From the NCBI GenBank assembly GCA_963575745.1, contig CAUYUJ010019369.1:53507-117506 (forward strand): a stretch of 64,000 bases of DNA, given 5' to 3'. Within the stretch, counting starts at the first letter, position 1; every line of letters starts with the position of its first letter. The position numbers and the translations under genes were made by a program. This DNA is from Prorocentrum cordatum (lineage: Eukaryota; Sar; Dinophyceae; Prorocentrales; Prorocentraceae). Positions 20,410-32,957 of the stretch are shown here, one piece after another. The notes beneath the pieces were generated by a model. That model saw only the letters and a program-made list of their open reading frames with translations, ran no database searches and was not told where the DNA came from.

Positions 20410-21999
20410 CTTCTGAAAAAAATGTCGGGGGGCACAAAGGAAACTCGAGCAAACCGCCTATCGACGCCAGAGCTGACGAGGACAACCAGGCGGAAAACTG
20501 AGGGGAAGGAGGAGGAGGAGGAGGAGAAGGAGGGAGTGGGCGGGAGGTGGCTGAAGGAGGGGGAGGAGGAGGAGGAGGAGTAGGAGGAGAAGGAGAGGAG
20601 GAGGGCGAAGAGGAGGAGGAACAAGAAAGCGACATCGGAGGAGGACGGCAGGGCACAGGGCAGGGATGGGAGAGAACGGCGTCGGGCGCTTGAAGAGAAG
20701 GAAGAAGGGGGGAGGGGGGCGATCAGGAGGAAGAGGAGGCAGAAGAAGTGGGGGATGGGGGGCATCAGGAGCAAAGATGAGTAACGGGGATGAGGGGGAG
20801 AAGGAAGAGGAGAAGGAGGAAGAAGAAAAGGAGGAAGAGCACGGAGAGGTGAAGGAGGAGGAAGCTCCTGCCGCTGCTGCTCCTCCTCCTCTGCCCTCCT
20901 CCACTCTTCCTCCGCCTCCTCCTCCTCCTCCTCCTCCTCATCCTGCCCCCCGTCATCCTCCCCCCACTCTTCCTCCGTCCCTTCCTCCTTCTCATCCTGC
21001 TACTCCTTTCCTCCTCCTCATCCTCCTCATCGCACCCATCCTCCTCCTACTCCTCGTCGTCGTCCTTGTAGTCCTCCCCTCAACTCCCTCCCATCCTCGT
21101 CCTCCTCCTCGTCCTCCCCCTCGTCCTCCTCCTCCTGCCCCTCCTCCTCCTCCTCCTCCTCCTCCTCCTCCTCCTCCTCCTCCTCCTCATTCCCCCCTCC
21201 TCGCCCTCCTCCTCAGCCTCCTTCTCCTCCCCCTCCTCATCCCCCTCCCGCGCCTCCCCTTTTGATCCCTCAGCTCCCGCCTCCTCAGGGCGAGGATGAG
21301 GGCGAGGACGAGGGGAGATGTTGGCAATTCTGCGGGCGCCCTCTGTGGCGACCGTGTTTGCACACACTCGCAGGCTGGGGCGCGCCGACTGCGCGCGAGC
21401 TCTGGCCTGTCGGTCGAGGCCAGATGCGCCCCTCATCCTCTCATCATCTGCCATTCCTCCCTCATATGTTCAATTCCTCGGCCTATCCAGCCTCATCCGT
21501 TTCCTCGTCTCCCTCTTCCCCCTCATCCTCATCCTATTCTTCATCGCCACCCGCCTCCTCCTGCTTCCGTCCTCATCCTCCTTCTTGCCCTCAAATTCCC
21601 TGTCCGTCGTCACTCTCCCTCCATTTTCCATCTCAAGTCAGTCTCAGTTTCTCTTCGCGTGCATCCTCGTCGGCCTCCTCGTCCACTCCCACCCCGTGGG
21701 TTTCGGGGCCAGCTCCGCTCACGCATCTGACTGCGATCATTCGTTGAGAACGTCGGCCTGTTCGCCAAGCCGCGCCCAGCCGTGGCGACGCGCAAGGTCA
21801 CGCGGTCTTCTCGTGCACCCCCGACCGACAGGCGAGCCAGAAACTGTGCATTGTCTTCGGCCTAGGGAACGATGCGCCCAGTAGCATTGGCAACTGTGTT
21901 CATTAAAACATGATGTTCACCGCCCCTAAGGGCGCATGTGCGGGCATATGTTTATCGGGTCCGCGGGGCGGGGTTCGTTCCCTATCGAGGCCGATCGCT
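20410..21999. repeat. Polypurine/polypyrimidine tracts (copy 2)
   Basis: Counterpart of 3701-5298, with different GGA and CCT repeat numbers. No gene supported. Confidence 0.6.
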
Positions 22000-23554
22000 C
22001 TACTCAAGCTCCCCCTCGAGAAGCTTAGCGGCGACTGCTGCCAGCTCGTTGCAAAATTTAGCGGGGTACTTTTCAGAAGCTTTCAGCACAGGCTTGTTGC
22101 CTGTCACGTGCACGTGGCTCCTCCAGCCTTTCGAAGGGCCCCCTGGATTCTTCCGAGCAGTCCCCTTCGTAAGGGGTACTTTCTTAGTGCCGACCTTCTT
22201 GCTGGCAGCTTTCTTAGACCTCTTCAGGCCCAGAGCAGCGGCCCGTGGAAAATTACAAAACAACTCAATAGGTTTCATCGAGCTGTGCCCGAAAGCACCG
22301 AGACAAGTGACTAAACGGAAGGACCCCGAAATGTGAAACGCAGCATTGATGGACGGCACACTGTACATGATGGAGTTGAGCGGCTGCTCGATGCACCAGT
22401 AGGCCCCCCGGCTCGACAGGAACATGATTGCGAATGACCTCTGGTGGATCTCAAGCTTGTCGGGTCTCCCCCAACTCACGGGCTCAGAGCGTGGGCCCAC
22501 TCTCTGGACCCCCCCCTCTGGGATTCGGTCGACGGGGGGGTGGGGCGACGACTCCAGGTAGACGCCAAGTAGACGCCATAAACAAGGATTTTCATTGAGG
22601 GGTAGACGCCAGGTAGACGCCAGGTAGACGCCAGGTAGACGCAGCAAACAAGGATTTTCATTAAGGGGTAGACGCCAGGTAGACGCCAGGTAGATGCCAG
22701 GTAGACGCCAGGTAGACGCCAGGTAGACGCCAGGTAGATGCCAGGTAGACGCCAGGTAGATTCCAGGTAGACTCCAGGTAGACGCCAAGTAGACGCTAAG
22801 TAAACGCCAAGTGTAGGCCGGCTTAGGTTAACACAATCCCTCCTCCACCGTTTTGTCCCGTCCCCCATCGTATCCCGACTCTCCTCGTCCTCCTCGTCCT
22901 CCTCGCCATTCTCGTCACCTCCTCATGCTTGTTTCCTTTGACGTTTGTTGCTAGCTGTTCGTTCCCCAGGTGTCCTCCACAATGATATATCACGTGATTT
23001 CCATCCCCCGTGTCCGACGCGAACTCGGCAGCATGGTTGCCGTGAAGCACATCTGATCTACGAAGGTCTCCTTCTGGCGAATCACGCGTCCGTTTCGAAT
23101 GGCCCATGCACATCATCAGCCACGAAGAACATTGGGGTGACATGTGTACCGTCCCCCCGACACACACCGAAGCAAGAAGAAACATTGCATATAGAAGACC
23201 AGTGGCTGTCGTGATGTCCTCATGTATACTTCTCTTTTTGTCATACGCATATGCGGCCCCATTGAACTTGCGAATGTACGCGGACGTGGTGCCAGATGCG
23301 CCGCTGAATAGTTCAACAAAGCGGCTGTCCCGATCAATCGTGTGAGCAACACCCCAAATGGCCATGGCGGCCGCGTTCAACATCGTGGCACTTGTAGCAG
23401 GTGAGCTGACGCGGGCAGGAATACCCGTCGAACTCCACTGGCTTGCAGTGCGCAATGCCCAGTCCATGCCAGCAGAATGCGGCGCTGGCTGCTTCGCGGC
23501 AGTCGCTGCCTGCAGCCCAAGCGCAAATAAACACACCTGAATTACGGTACCCAT
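22000..23554 (-). CDS. Cytosine-methyltransferase-like protein (copy 2)
   Basis: Exons 23554-22994 and 22440-22000, with the same splice sites and the same protein as copy 1, including FVELFSG, PQCSSW and IEQP. The intron is about 250 bp shorter because the A-rich insertion is absent, leaving mainly the 11-bp minisatellite (22555-22800). The uninterrupted intron suggests that this copy is closer to the ancestral state. Activity is uncertain for the same reason as in copy 1. Confidence 0.55.
22555..22800. repeat. 11-bp minisatellite GTAGACGCCAG (copy 2)
   Basis: Counterpart of 5855-6100 with a slightly different unit series at its right end. Confidence 0.9.
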
Positions 23555-26545
23555 GGCTTCAAGGATAGCCACCGAGAGATGCCCAAACGATCGTGGAGAG
23601 CCAGCATAAAAAACACTCTGAACTCAAAAGTGCGGCGGTGTGAAAACTTCGCAACGTCCCTGAGCACAATGTTCAGGGACTCGTCGAGCCAACAAGCGTA
23701 TAACTTCGGGTTCCCCAACCACCGGCTCCTAGGGCAACCGTGATTTACAACATCTTGTTTAAATGAAGTTGAAAACGACCCCAGGACCCATGACATGTTC
23801 TCACAATCAGGTCCTTGAAAGGGCTCGCGGCCCCTGTTGGGCCAGGGGATTTGCAAAGCATTCGCCTCCCTGCGCGCAGCTGACATCACGTGCCAGCTAC
23901 CTCCGAGGGGGGGCATGCGGTGAGCATCCGACGCTGGCGCCTTCGATGAGCTCTCCACCGGCTCGGACTTCCCGCGGGGGGGGGGCATCGAAAGAATGAG
24001 GCGGTGGAGGGAAGATGAGACACGAGGAAGGTCGAGCTTGGGAGAGGGGCAGGAGGGGGCAGGACTGACAGTTCGGGAGGAAGAGGAGAAGCGAGAGGAC
24101 AGGGCAGTCGCGCGGCGAGCAACGCCCGCAGGCGTTTTAACATTTGCTCCCAAAGTGGCCCCCGATGGCACTGACAAGCCCCGAGGAGGACTCCCGAGGT
24201 CCCCCAAAGGCCCAACAGAGATTCCAAGAGACTGCCCAAAGGTGCCGAAATGCAAAACACGATGTTCCCGAGCGGCGCCCCAAGACACCCGAAAGAACAT
24301 CCAAGAGGCCCGTGGCCCACAACCCAGGCGCAGTGGCCCCTGGGCCATCCACTACCCCTCCTGCCCATCCTCACATCCATCCTGCTTACCCCCTCCCCCT
24401 GGGCATCTTAGTAAGCGTGCTTTGTTTGGGTTGTCCCTTCCCCCATTTCGAACGACGCGTCACCTGTGGGCGATGTGCCATGCCAAATGGTGCTTTGGCG
24501 AAAGAGCTATCCCAGCCAGCTTGCAGGCCCGAATGTGCACAGCAATGATGCACATCAATCGAAGTTGCATCGTTTCGTCCAACGTAGCAGGGAGCGTGCG
24601 CACGGCATCCAGAAACCCGATCAACGAAAGTATGGCGCAGACGAGGTGAGGCCCAAATACAGCGCGGCCTCCGTACTTGTGAACGAGGTGATTGACGAAA
24701 AGAAGTAGCATTCCAGTCTCCCCCGCCTTCACCGACATCGCCGTGCCAGGGTGGTTCGGGTGCTGAGGGGGATGCTGTTTGCATGTTGTTGTGTTTGGGG
24801 TCGTGGGCGGAGGGTGCGTAGCGGCCAGCGTTTGTGGGCCTCGTTTTAACGAACATCGGTGCGAGTCCAGCCGTGGGGACGAGTCAACAGCTCAAACGCA
24901 AAACCTTATTGTCGAACTCCCAAGCAGCCTGGAAATCGGCATCCTTGTGGTCACCGAGCATCTTCAAAGTAAGAACGCTTAGACGGCCCTTCGGGTCGAT
25001 GTTGTTTGAAGGGTCATCTTGCCAGGACTTGAGGTCGCACCAGATTTGCCGAATTGCCATTTCGATCATAACTTTCTGCGATCCCTGAAATTGCCAAGGG
25101 TTTGAACATATCGTTCGGAACAGACAAGCTGAAACGAGGCGTTGCATTATGCCGAGGTGAACTGTATGCATTAGATCAGCTGCTAATGTTGCCACGGGAG
25201 ACGTACCCAACCTACTGTCGAATAAAGGGCACCGCCGTTGCACAGGATCGAGGGGGAGTTTCGTCGAAGGCCCGAAGCGAGGCCTCCAAAATACGAACGT
25301 GGCTGGCAACTGCACACACAGCACATCAGCTATATCATGTACGTGCTCGCTGGGTTCCAAGCGGTCCCCACTCTTCAGCTGCACGCCTGCTACAACCGTA
25401 TCATGCATTATGCCCCGTCCCCCAATCTTTGGAATGTTTTTCAACCACACAAGTTTCGACCTCAAGAATTGTAGTTGCTCTCGTGTGTGTATGCGCACGG
25501 GAATCTCACACTTCCTGCACGCTGCGTCGTATTCATTACAAGTGCGAAGCTGGAACGCAAACGAATCCAGTGTATCCATGCCTTCAGCCTCCCCGAGCTC
25601 TGGTTTTACATTTTTGCAATATTGACAAGAATGGTGGTACTGCCCGTAGCTGCTTAACCCAAGCCCGCGAGTATGTTCAATCCAATCACCTTTAATATAT
25701 AACAAGCATCCCCGAAACGACAAATCTGAAATGATTGTCCCCTGGGCCCACTCGCTGCCGTCATACCGAACGTTAGGGCGAACCCCATCGTAGAGACATT
25801 GAAACTGCCATCTGATAGAATCCATGATGGGGTGGACCGAGCACCACCCCCTGCACCCGCAACTGCACTCGTCGGAGTGCTTGAGGGTAGCTACTAGGTG
25901 TCGCCGCCCCGACAATAGGTCCACCACCCACCACCCAGTTACAGAATCGTTTCTTCCGGCAGCCTGCTGTTGATAGCGAACCCCATCCAAATACACCGCG
26001 AGGGGGAGGGGGGGGTCAAGACCTGTCTCTTTGGCAATCTTGGTGGCGGGATGCTCTGCGTAAGCTGGTACATCTAGTACATTGGGATCTCTCTGAGCTG
26101 GGGTCTTTCGCAACTCTTCCAAAATCGACGGGTCCGCAACCAATTCATCAGATATCGATTCATAGAACAGCTTGATCGGATGGTCTCGCACCGAACGCAA
26201 AACACTGTGATTCTCACAAACGGGCACTTTGATATGTGTTAAATGTTTTGGAGCGGGCAGCACTGTGTCTAAATGAAGCTGGTACTTGCCAGATTGCAGG
26301 CCCGCTGGCCTGCTGAACTTACTCCACGTTGCCCCTTGGACCCCTGCGGCCTCGCAAAGACCACATAGTACGCAAAATTGTTTGGCGTTCAGTCTGCATG
26401 AAGCGTACAGTGACAACAGTTCATGCAAAAGAGCTGCTCCTGCTTGCCGCTCGCTGTCGCTGCCTCTCAAGGCACCAGCGAAAGGCATCGTGCACGACCC
26501 AAACAGCCGCGCGCGGCCGCAGCCAGAGGGCTCGTGACAGCGCGG
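23542..26545 (-). CDS. DDE-transposase-like protein, three 3' exons (copy 2)
   Basis: Exons 26545-24905, 24726-24464 and 23728-23542, with the same splice sites as copy 1. The translated exons are identical, so all candidate catalytic residues and the cysteine cluster are kept. Identity of about 2.1 kb of coding sequence contrasts with the many differences elsewhere in the duplication. That fits recent duplication with conversion, selection, or two reads of one locus. Its stop overlaps the methyltransferase-like start exactly as in copy 1. Confidence 0.6.
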
Positions 26546-26563
26546 CTGCGGGGAGACGGCGAG

Positions 26564-27945
26564 AAAATTATTCTGGCGAAGGGCGCAACCATATGCAGTT
26601 GTGAGCGCCGCGGTGTGGGCACCGCTCTCGGTGGAGCTCCCTACGGGGCCGCGATCCTCGTGATGGGGTGTGCCGACATGGGCGGGGGAGTGCATGCGGA
26701 CCTTGCCGCGGAGGCCTTCGGCGTGGCTCCTATGGGGCCACGATCATCGCGAGGGGCGTGCCGAAATTGGCGGGGAGGCGCGCGCGGACCTTGCCGCTGG
26801 GGCCTTCGGCGGGGCTCCCTATGGGGCCACGATCATCTTCAGGGGTGTGCCGAAATGTGAGGGTGGACGCATGCGGGCCTTGCCGCGGGGGCCTTCGGTG
26901 GAGCTCAATATGGGGCCACGATCATCGCGATGGGCGTGTCGAAATGAGCTGAGAGACGCATGCGGACCCTGCCGCAGGGGCCTTCGGTGAAGCTCCCCAT
27001 GGGGCCACGATCCTCGTGATGGGTTTGCCGAAATGGACGGGGGAACGCATGCGGACCCTGCCGCTGGGGCCTTCGGTGGAGCTCCCTTTGGGGCGACGAT
27101 CCTCGTGAGGGGCATGCCGAAATGGGCGGAACGCATGCGAACCCTGCCGCTGGGGCCTTCGGTGGAGCTCACCATGGGGCCACGATGCTCGTGAGGGGTG
27201 TGCCGAAATGAGGGGGGGGCGCGGGCGGGCCCTGCCATTGGGGCCTTCGGTGGAGCTCCCTCTAGGGCCACGATCCTCGTGAGAGGTGCGCCGAAATGAG
27301 CGGGGGGGCGCATGCGGACCTTGCCGCTGGAGCATTCGGTGGAGTTCCTTGTGGGACCGCGATCCTCGTGAGGGGTGTGCCGAAATGGGCTGGGGGATGT
27401 GCGCGGACCTTGCCGCTGGGGCTTTCGGTGGAGCTCCCCATGGGGCCACGATCCTCGCGAGGGGCGCGCCGAAATGGGCGGAGGGGGGGCAGGCTTGGGC
27501 CTTCGGTGGAGCTCCCCATGGGGCCACGATCCTCGTGAGGGGCGTGCCGAAATTTGCGGGGGGGCGCATGCGGACCCTGCCGTTGAGGCATTCGGTGGAG
27601 CTCACCATGGGGCCGCGATCCTCGCGAGGGGTGTGCCGAAATGGGCGGGCGGTCCCTGCCGCTGGGGCCTTCGGCGGAACTCCCCATGGGGTCGCGATCC
27701 TCGTGAGGAGCGTGCCGAAATTTGCGGGGGGGTGCATGCGGGCCTTGCCGCTGGGGCCTTCGGTGGAGCTCACTATGGGGCCACGAAGCGCGTGAGGGGT
27801 GTGCCAGAATGGGATGGGAATGCGGAAAGCAGAGGCAAGGGATGGGAGGAGGGAGGAGGGGGAGGGGGCAGCGGGAAGCGGGGCAAGGTGACGAGGGGCG
27901 CTGTCTGTTCAAATCGAGGACCCAACAACGCAGGATGGTCGGGAA
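26564..27945 (-). repeat. Intronic minisatellite cassette 1 (copy 2)
   Basis: Counterpart of 10119-11501 with the same unit order and a handful of substitutions, for example near 26667, 26720 and 27520. Confidence 0.85.
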
Positions 27946-28249
27946 CAAAAACACAGCGCAATCGAGAGAGGGCGAGGGGAACATTGAATCCTGGGCCTCG
28001 GGTTACAAGGGGCAGAGACGGAGTACCGGCTCCCAGCTCCCAGGGGGGCACGCGGCAATAATGGTTTCTATAGGGTGGGTCACACGAGAGGTCGGTATGT
28101 TCTTATATGATTGGTTTTCGATGTTGTCACGTGTTTTTTCATATTATCTTGTTTCGTTATCTCTTTTTTGTTTTTGTTTTTTTTTTCTCTCTCTCCTCTC
28201 TTTTTTCTGTCCCGTTCGTTGTCAGTGCCATGTATTTTTGCCATCGGAT

Positions 28250-29006
28250 GAACTCCACCAGCACTCTGGGCGTCGGTGGATTAGGGAGTTTCCTCTTCCA
28301 TCCCTCCTTCTTCCCCTTCGGGGAGGGGTTTACCCCTCCCCCTACCCCCTCCCCTGGACCTGGACAGGGGGATCCGCGAGGTGTCGGAGCGTCCAAAGTG
28401 GCCTCGGCGAGGAAGCCAAAATCATTTGTTTTATTCAGGTGTTGGCCCCATGTTGGCCTCTTGAGGGGGGGGCCCTAATTCAAGCTCCCCTCTTGTTTGA
28501 TTGATCTCCTCCAAGATGGCCCCAAGAAGCGCCCAGGCGGCCCCGAGAGGTCCCAAGATGGCCCAAAGATGGCCCCAAGAGGCCCCCTAGAGGCCCCCAG
28601 GAGACCCCCAAAAGGATCCCAAGCGGCCCAAAGAGGCCCCCCCGAGGCACCCACGACGCCGAAGTGCCCCCCACGATTGCCAAGAGATTCCCAAGACGCC
28701 CCAAGACGCCCAAGAGATACCCCAAGAGGCTCCGAGAAGCATCCAAGAGACGACGTCTGGCCCTTTTGCTTGCTCTCCTCATCCGCCCTCCTCCTCCTAT
28801 CTCTTCTCATCCTCCTCCTCCCCCTCCGCCTCCTCCTCCTCCTCATCCTCTTCATCCTCCTTCTCCCCACTCCATCATCTATCCATCCATTTTTTTCTTA
28901 GCTCCCTCTCTCCTTCACACCGTTCGGCCGTCCCCCTCTTTGCTCTCTCACGTCCTTGATCACCTCTCAGCTCGCCTGGACATCGTCTCTGGATGGTCTA
29001 GAATTC
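28250..29006 (+). repeat. Dispersed ~750-bp repeat (copy 2)
   Basis: Counterpart of 11805-12560. It differs by small changes in the CCAAGAGG units near 28665-28690. Confidence 0.75.
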
Positions 29007-29770
29007 TCACCCTTTTTCTCCCGCCAAGCACAGGACGGGTTCGACAGCGACAAGATTACAGCGAGGTGCTTGGGCGAGGGGGGATCTGAGGAGACTGTCG
29101 CACGCCTCCGTTGAGACGCGCATGCACGAGTTGTCACGCACGCATGCGCGAATGTGAAAGATGGTGGTCGAGGGGGAGTGCGCGAGGAAGGAAGATGGGG
29201 AAAGGCATATAAAGGGGAAGCGGAGCACGAGTGATGGAGGGGGGAGGGGGAGAGTGAGCAAGGATAAGCAGCAGGAGTTGGGTTGCATAGCGGCATGGGA
29301 GATATTGAGGAGCCCATTCGGGCGAGGACGAGGATGAGCTTTGAGTTGCAATACACGGTTTCGCCGCACGATGTTTCGAAACGAGTGCTTGCTCACGAGG
29401 CTGCAGCAGGACGTGCAACGCATAAACACAAGCACCAGAATAGACCACTCTAACGAATGACCACGCATTCAAGTGGAACCCCAACTTCCATCTCGGCCAT
29501 TTGAACGCGCCGCCAGGCGCATGACGAGATGGCCTCACCACTGAGGTTGCAGCAAAACTAGCTGTCAGAGCAGATGCGCGAGGCCACCCACACTCGCGCA
29601 CTAAATCAGATTCGCATGGTTCTGGCAAGTGTCAGTCATGCCGCGTGCACTCGCATGCGAGGTGCGACAAGCTGACATATTAATCACCCCCTCTGTCCGC
29701 CTTGACTGTCTCCTAAGATCCCAAGAAAAATCCTGAAACATCCTGACAAAGCAAGCCGACGGCGTGAACA
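29007..29770 (-). other. Unassigned region with open minus-strand frames (copy 2)
   Basis: Counterpart of 12561-13320. The frames are unchanged, but no domain is seen. Confidence 0.25.
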
Positions 29771-29950
29771 CCGATGATAGACGGCAGGTAGACGGCAGGT
29801 AGACGGTAGGTAGACGGTAGACGGTCCCAGGTAGATGGAGGTAGACGCTGCCAAACACTGTATTTTATCAGGGTTTGAGGGCTACGGTAGACGGTGGTAG
29901 ACGGTGGGGGGTAGACGGCAGGTAGACGGTAGGTAGACGGTCGTCGGCCC
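29771..29950. repeat. GTAGACGG-type minisatellite (copy 2)
   Basis: Counterpart of 13325-13505. The A-rich insertion that follows this array in copy 1 is absent; GCGCCGCGCTGAG occurs once, near 30106-30118. Confidence 0.85.
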
Positions 29951-30374
29951 CCGGCTTTGGGCCAAAAATGCGGATTTGGGGAAAAAATGCGGATTCGAAG
30001 GGTTTGACTGGATTTCGTGTGATTTTGTGTGATTTTCCGAAACGGAACAGGATTTCATGGGAATCGGAGGATTTCGAATGATTTACCACCCTTCTTGCCA
30101 TTAGAGCGCCGCGCTGAGTGCTCCGCGCACCTTGCCAAGCACAGTCGAACGTTGAGCAAAATACCCCTCAGAATTAGAATGTATATGACTCTTGCCGCCC
30201 TCGCGAGCAAGGTCAAAACGCACGGGCGAACAAAACTGCGGACCAGGGATGCGGGGCCCGACATGGGGGGGCGACCTGGCCACCCCTAACCCACACGTCA
30301 CTTTTAAGTGTCGAGCCCCGCGCCCCAAGTCCTCAGTTTTGATCGGCCGATCGGTGCCTTCCCCAGCAGCGCGC

Positions 30375-32920
30375 TCAAGAAGTCCTCGCCCTCTTCTGCT
30401 TGGCAGGCGTCGGGTCGTCCTGCTTCTCGCGGGCGCGCATGAGAGCCAGCAAGCACTTGGCCTCTAAGAAGATGCTCGACGAGTGGGACTTGAGCTCGGC
30501 GGCCTGCGTGAGGCCGTTCAGCAAGTCGGCATCGTTCATGGTCTTCCGCAGGCTCGAGAGGTCCGCGACCTTGACCGCCATGACCTGGTTCAACAGGGGC
30601 CTCTCGTTGATGTACTTCTCCGAGGCCTCGAGGGCGCTGCGCAGGAGCTTGGAGGAATCGGCAGCCCACTCCTTGGACTTGTCGTTCACGATCTGGTTGA
30701 GCAGCGTTCGCGCCTGCGCCGTGGCCCCCGCGTACTGCGACAGCTCCTTCTTGGCCAGCCCGATCTTCTCATTCAGCTCTGTCTTCTGCCGCTTGACCTC
30801 GCTGTCGGCCTCGGGAGTCGCCTTCTGCTTGGTCCTGCCACCGCGGGTCGAAGCCCCCGCGGTCGAAGCCCCCTCAGCGGCCGCCGCGCCAGAGGCTGCC
30901 TGGCCGCCCGCGGCGGGCCCCACTTGGCCCTCAGCGGCCGCCGCCGGCTGCGCTGGCGCCGCCGCCAGCTGCGCTGGCGCCGCTGCTGCTGGCCCTGCCC
31001 TCGCCATCACCTGCTGGGGCTGCGCGACCTGCGCGACCTGCGGCTGCTGCGCGACCTGCGGCTGTGGCTGCGCCGCTGGCTCGGGCTGCCGGGGTGGCCT
31101 CGCAGGCGCAGCGCCAGCGGTCAGCGAGGCAGGCGCGCCGAGGGGCGGCGCCTGACCGTCCTCGGAAGCAAAATTATCTTGGCGAAGGACCCAACCATAT
31201 GCACTTCTGAGTGCAGCCTTGTGGGCACCGCTCTCGGTGGAGCTCCCTACGGGGCCGCGACGTCGTGAGGGGTGTGCCGAAATGGGCGGGGGGACGCATG
31301 CGGACCGCGCTGCTGCGGCCTTCGGTGGAGCTCCCTATGGGGCCGCGATCCTCGTGAGAGGTGTGCCGAAATGGGCGCGGTGACGCATGCAAACCCTGCC
31401 GCTGGGGCCTTCGGCGGAGCTCCCTATGGGGCCACGATCCTCGTGAGTGGTGTGCCGAAATGGGCGGGAGGACTCATGCGGACCCTGCCGCGCGGGCCTT
31501 CGGTCGAGCTCTCTTTCGGGCCGCGATCCTCGTGGGGGGCGTGCCGAAATGAGCTGGGGGATGCATGCGAACCCTGCCGCTGGGGCCTTCGGCGGAGCTC
31601 CCATGGGGCCACGATCCTCGTGAGGGGTGTGCCGAAATGGGCGGGGGGACGCATGCGGGCCTTGCCGCTGGGGCTTTCGGTGGAGCTCCCAATGGGGCAA
31701 CGATCCTCGTAAAGGGGTGTGCCGAAATGAGCGGGGGAACGCATGCGGACCGTGCCGCTGGGGCCTTCGGCTGAGCTCCCTATGAGGCCATGATCCTCGT
31801 GAGGGGCGCGCCGAAATGGGCTCAGGGACGCATGCGGGCCCTGCCGCTGGAGCTCCCTATGGGGCAGCGATCCTCGCGAGGGGTGTGCCGGAATTGGCGG
31901 GGGGCGCGCGCGCAGACCTCGCGCGGTGGCCGTCGGTGGAGCTCCTTGTGGGGGCACGATCCTCGTGGGGTGTGTTGAAATGGGCTGGGTGGCCTGCCGC
32001 TGGGGTCTTTCGGTGGAGCTCCCAATGGGGCCACGATCCTTGCGAGGGGTGTGCCATCATGAGCGGGGGGATGCATGCGGGCCCTACCGCTGGGGCCTTC
32101 GGTGGAGCTCCCTATGAGGCCACGATATTCGTGAAGGCTGCGCCGAAATGGGCGGGGGGACGCATGCGGACCGTGCTGGGGCCACGATCATCGAGAGGGG
32201 TGTGCCGAAATGGGCGCGGTGACGCATGCGAACCCTGCCGCTGGGGCCTTCGGCGGAGCTCCCTATGGGGCCACGATCCTCGTGAGGGGTGTGCCGAAAT
32301 GGGCGGGAGGACGCATGCGGGCCCTGCCATTGGGGCGGTCGCTGGAGCTCCCTATGGGGCCACGATCCTCGTGAGGGACGTGCCGAAATGGGCGGGAGGG
32401 CGCATGCGGACTTTGCCGCGGTGGCCTTCGGTGGAGCCCCTATGGGGCCACGATCCTCGTGAGGGGCGCGCCAGAATGGGATGGGCACGCGGAGAGCAGA
32501 GGCAAGGAACAGGCAGAGGCAGCGGGAGGTGAGGCGAGGTGACGCGGGGCGCTGTCTCTTCACACCGAAGCCTGGGCCCAACACCGCAGGATGGTTGGGA
32601 AAAAGAGGTGAGGGGGGAGAAGGAGGAGGAGCAGGAGGAGGAGGAGGAGGAGCAGGAGGAGACGGAGGAGGAGGAGGAGGCGGAAGAAGAGGAGGAGGAG
32701 GAGGAGGAGGTGAGGGAGGCGGAGGTGGAGGAGGGTGCGGAGGAGGAGGAGGCGGAGGAGGAGGAGGAGGAAGATGACGGAATGATGACGAGGAGGAGGA
32801 GGAGGAAGAGCAGGACAAAGAGGATTTGGGGGTATCGGTGGAAGGGGGAGGAGGAGCAAGAAAAGGCGGACAACGAGGAAGGAAGAGGACGAGGTAGAGT
32901 TGCAGCTGGATGAGGAGGCT

Positions 32921-32957
<37 letters not shown>

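Noticed and set aside
22476-22868. 130-codon repeat protein (GVYLASTWRLP units)
   Set aside because: It is the 11-bp minisatellite read in any frame, within the intron between two supported exons.
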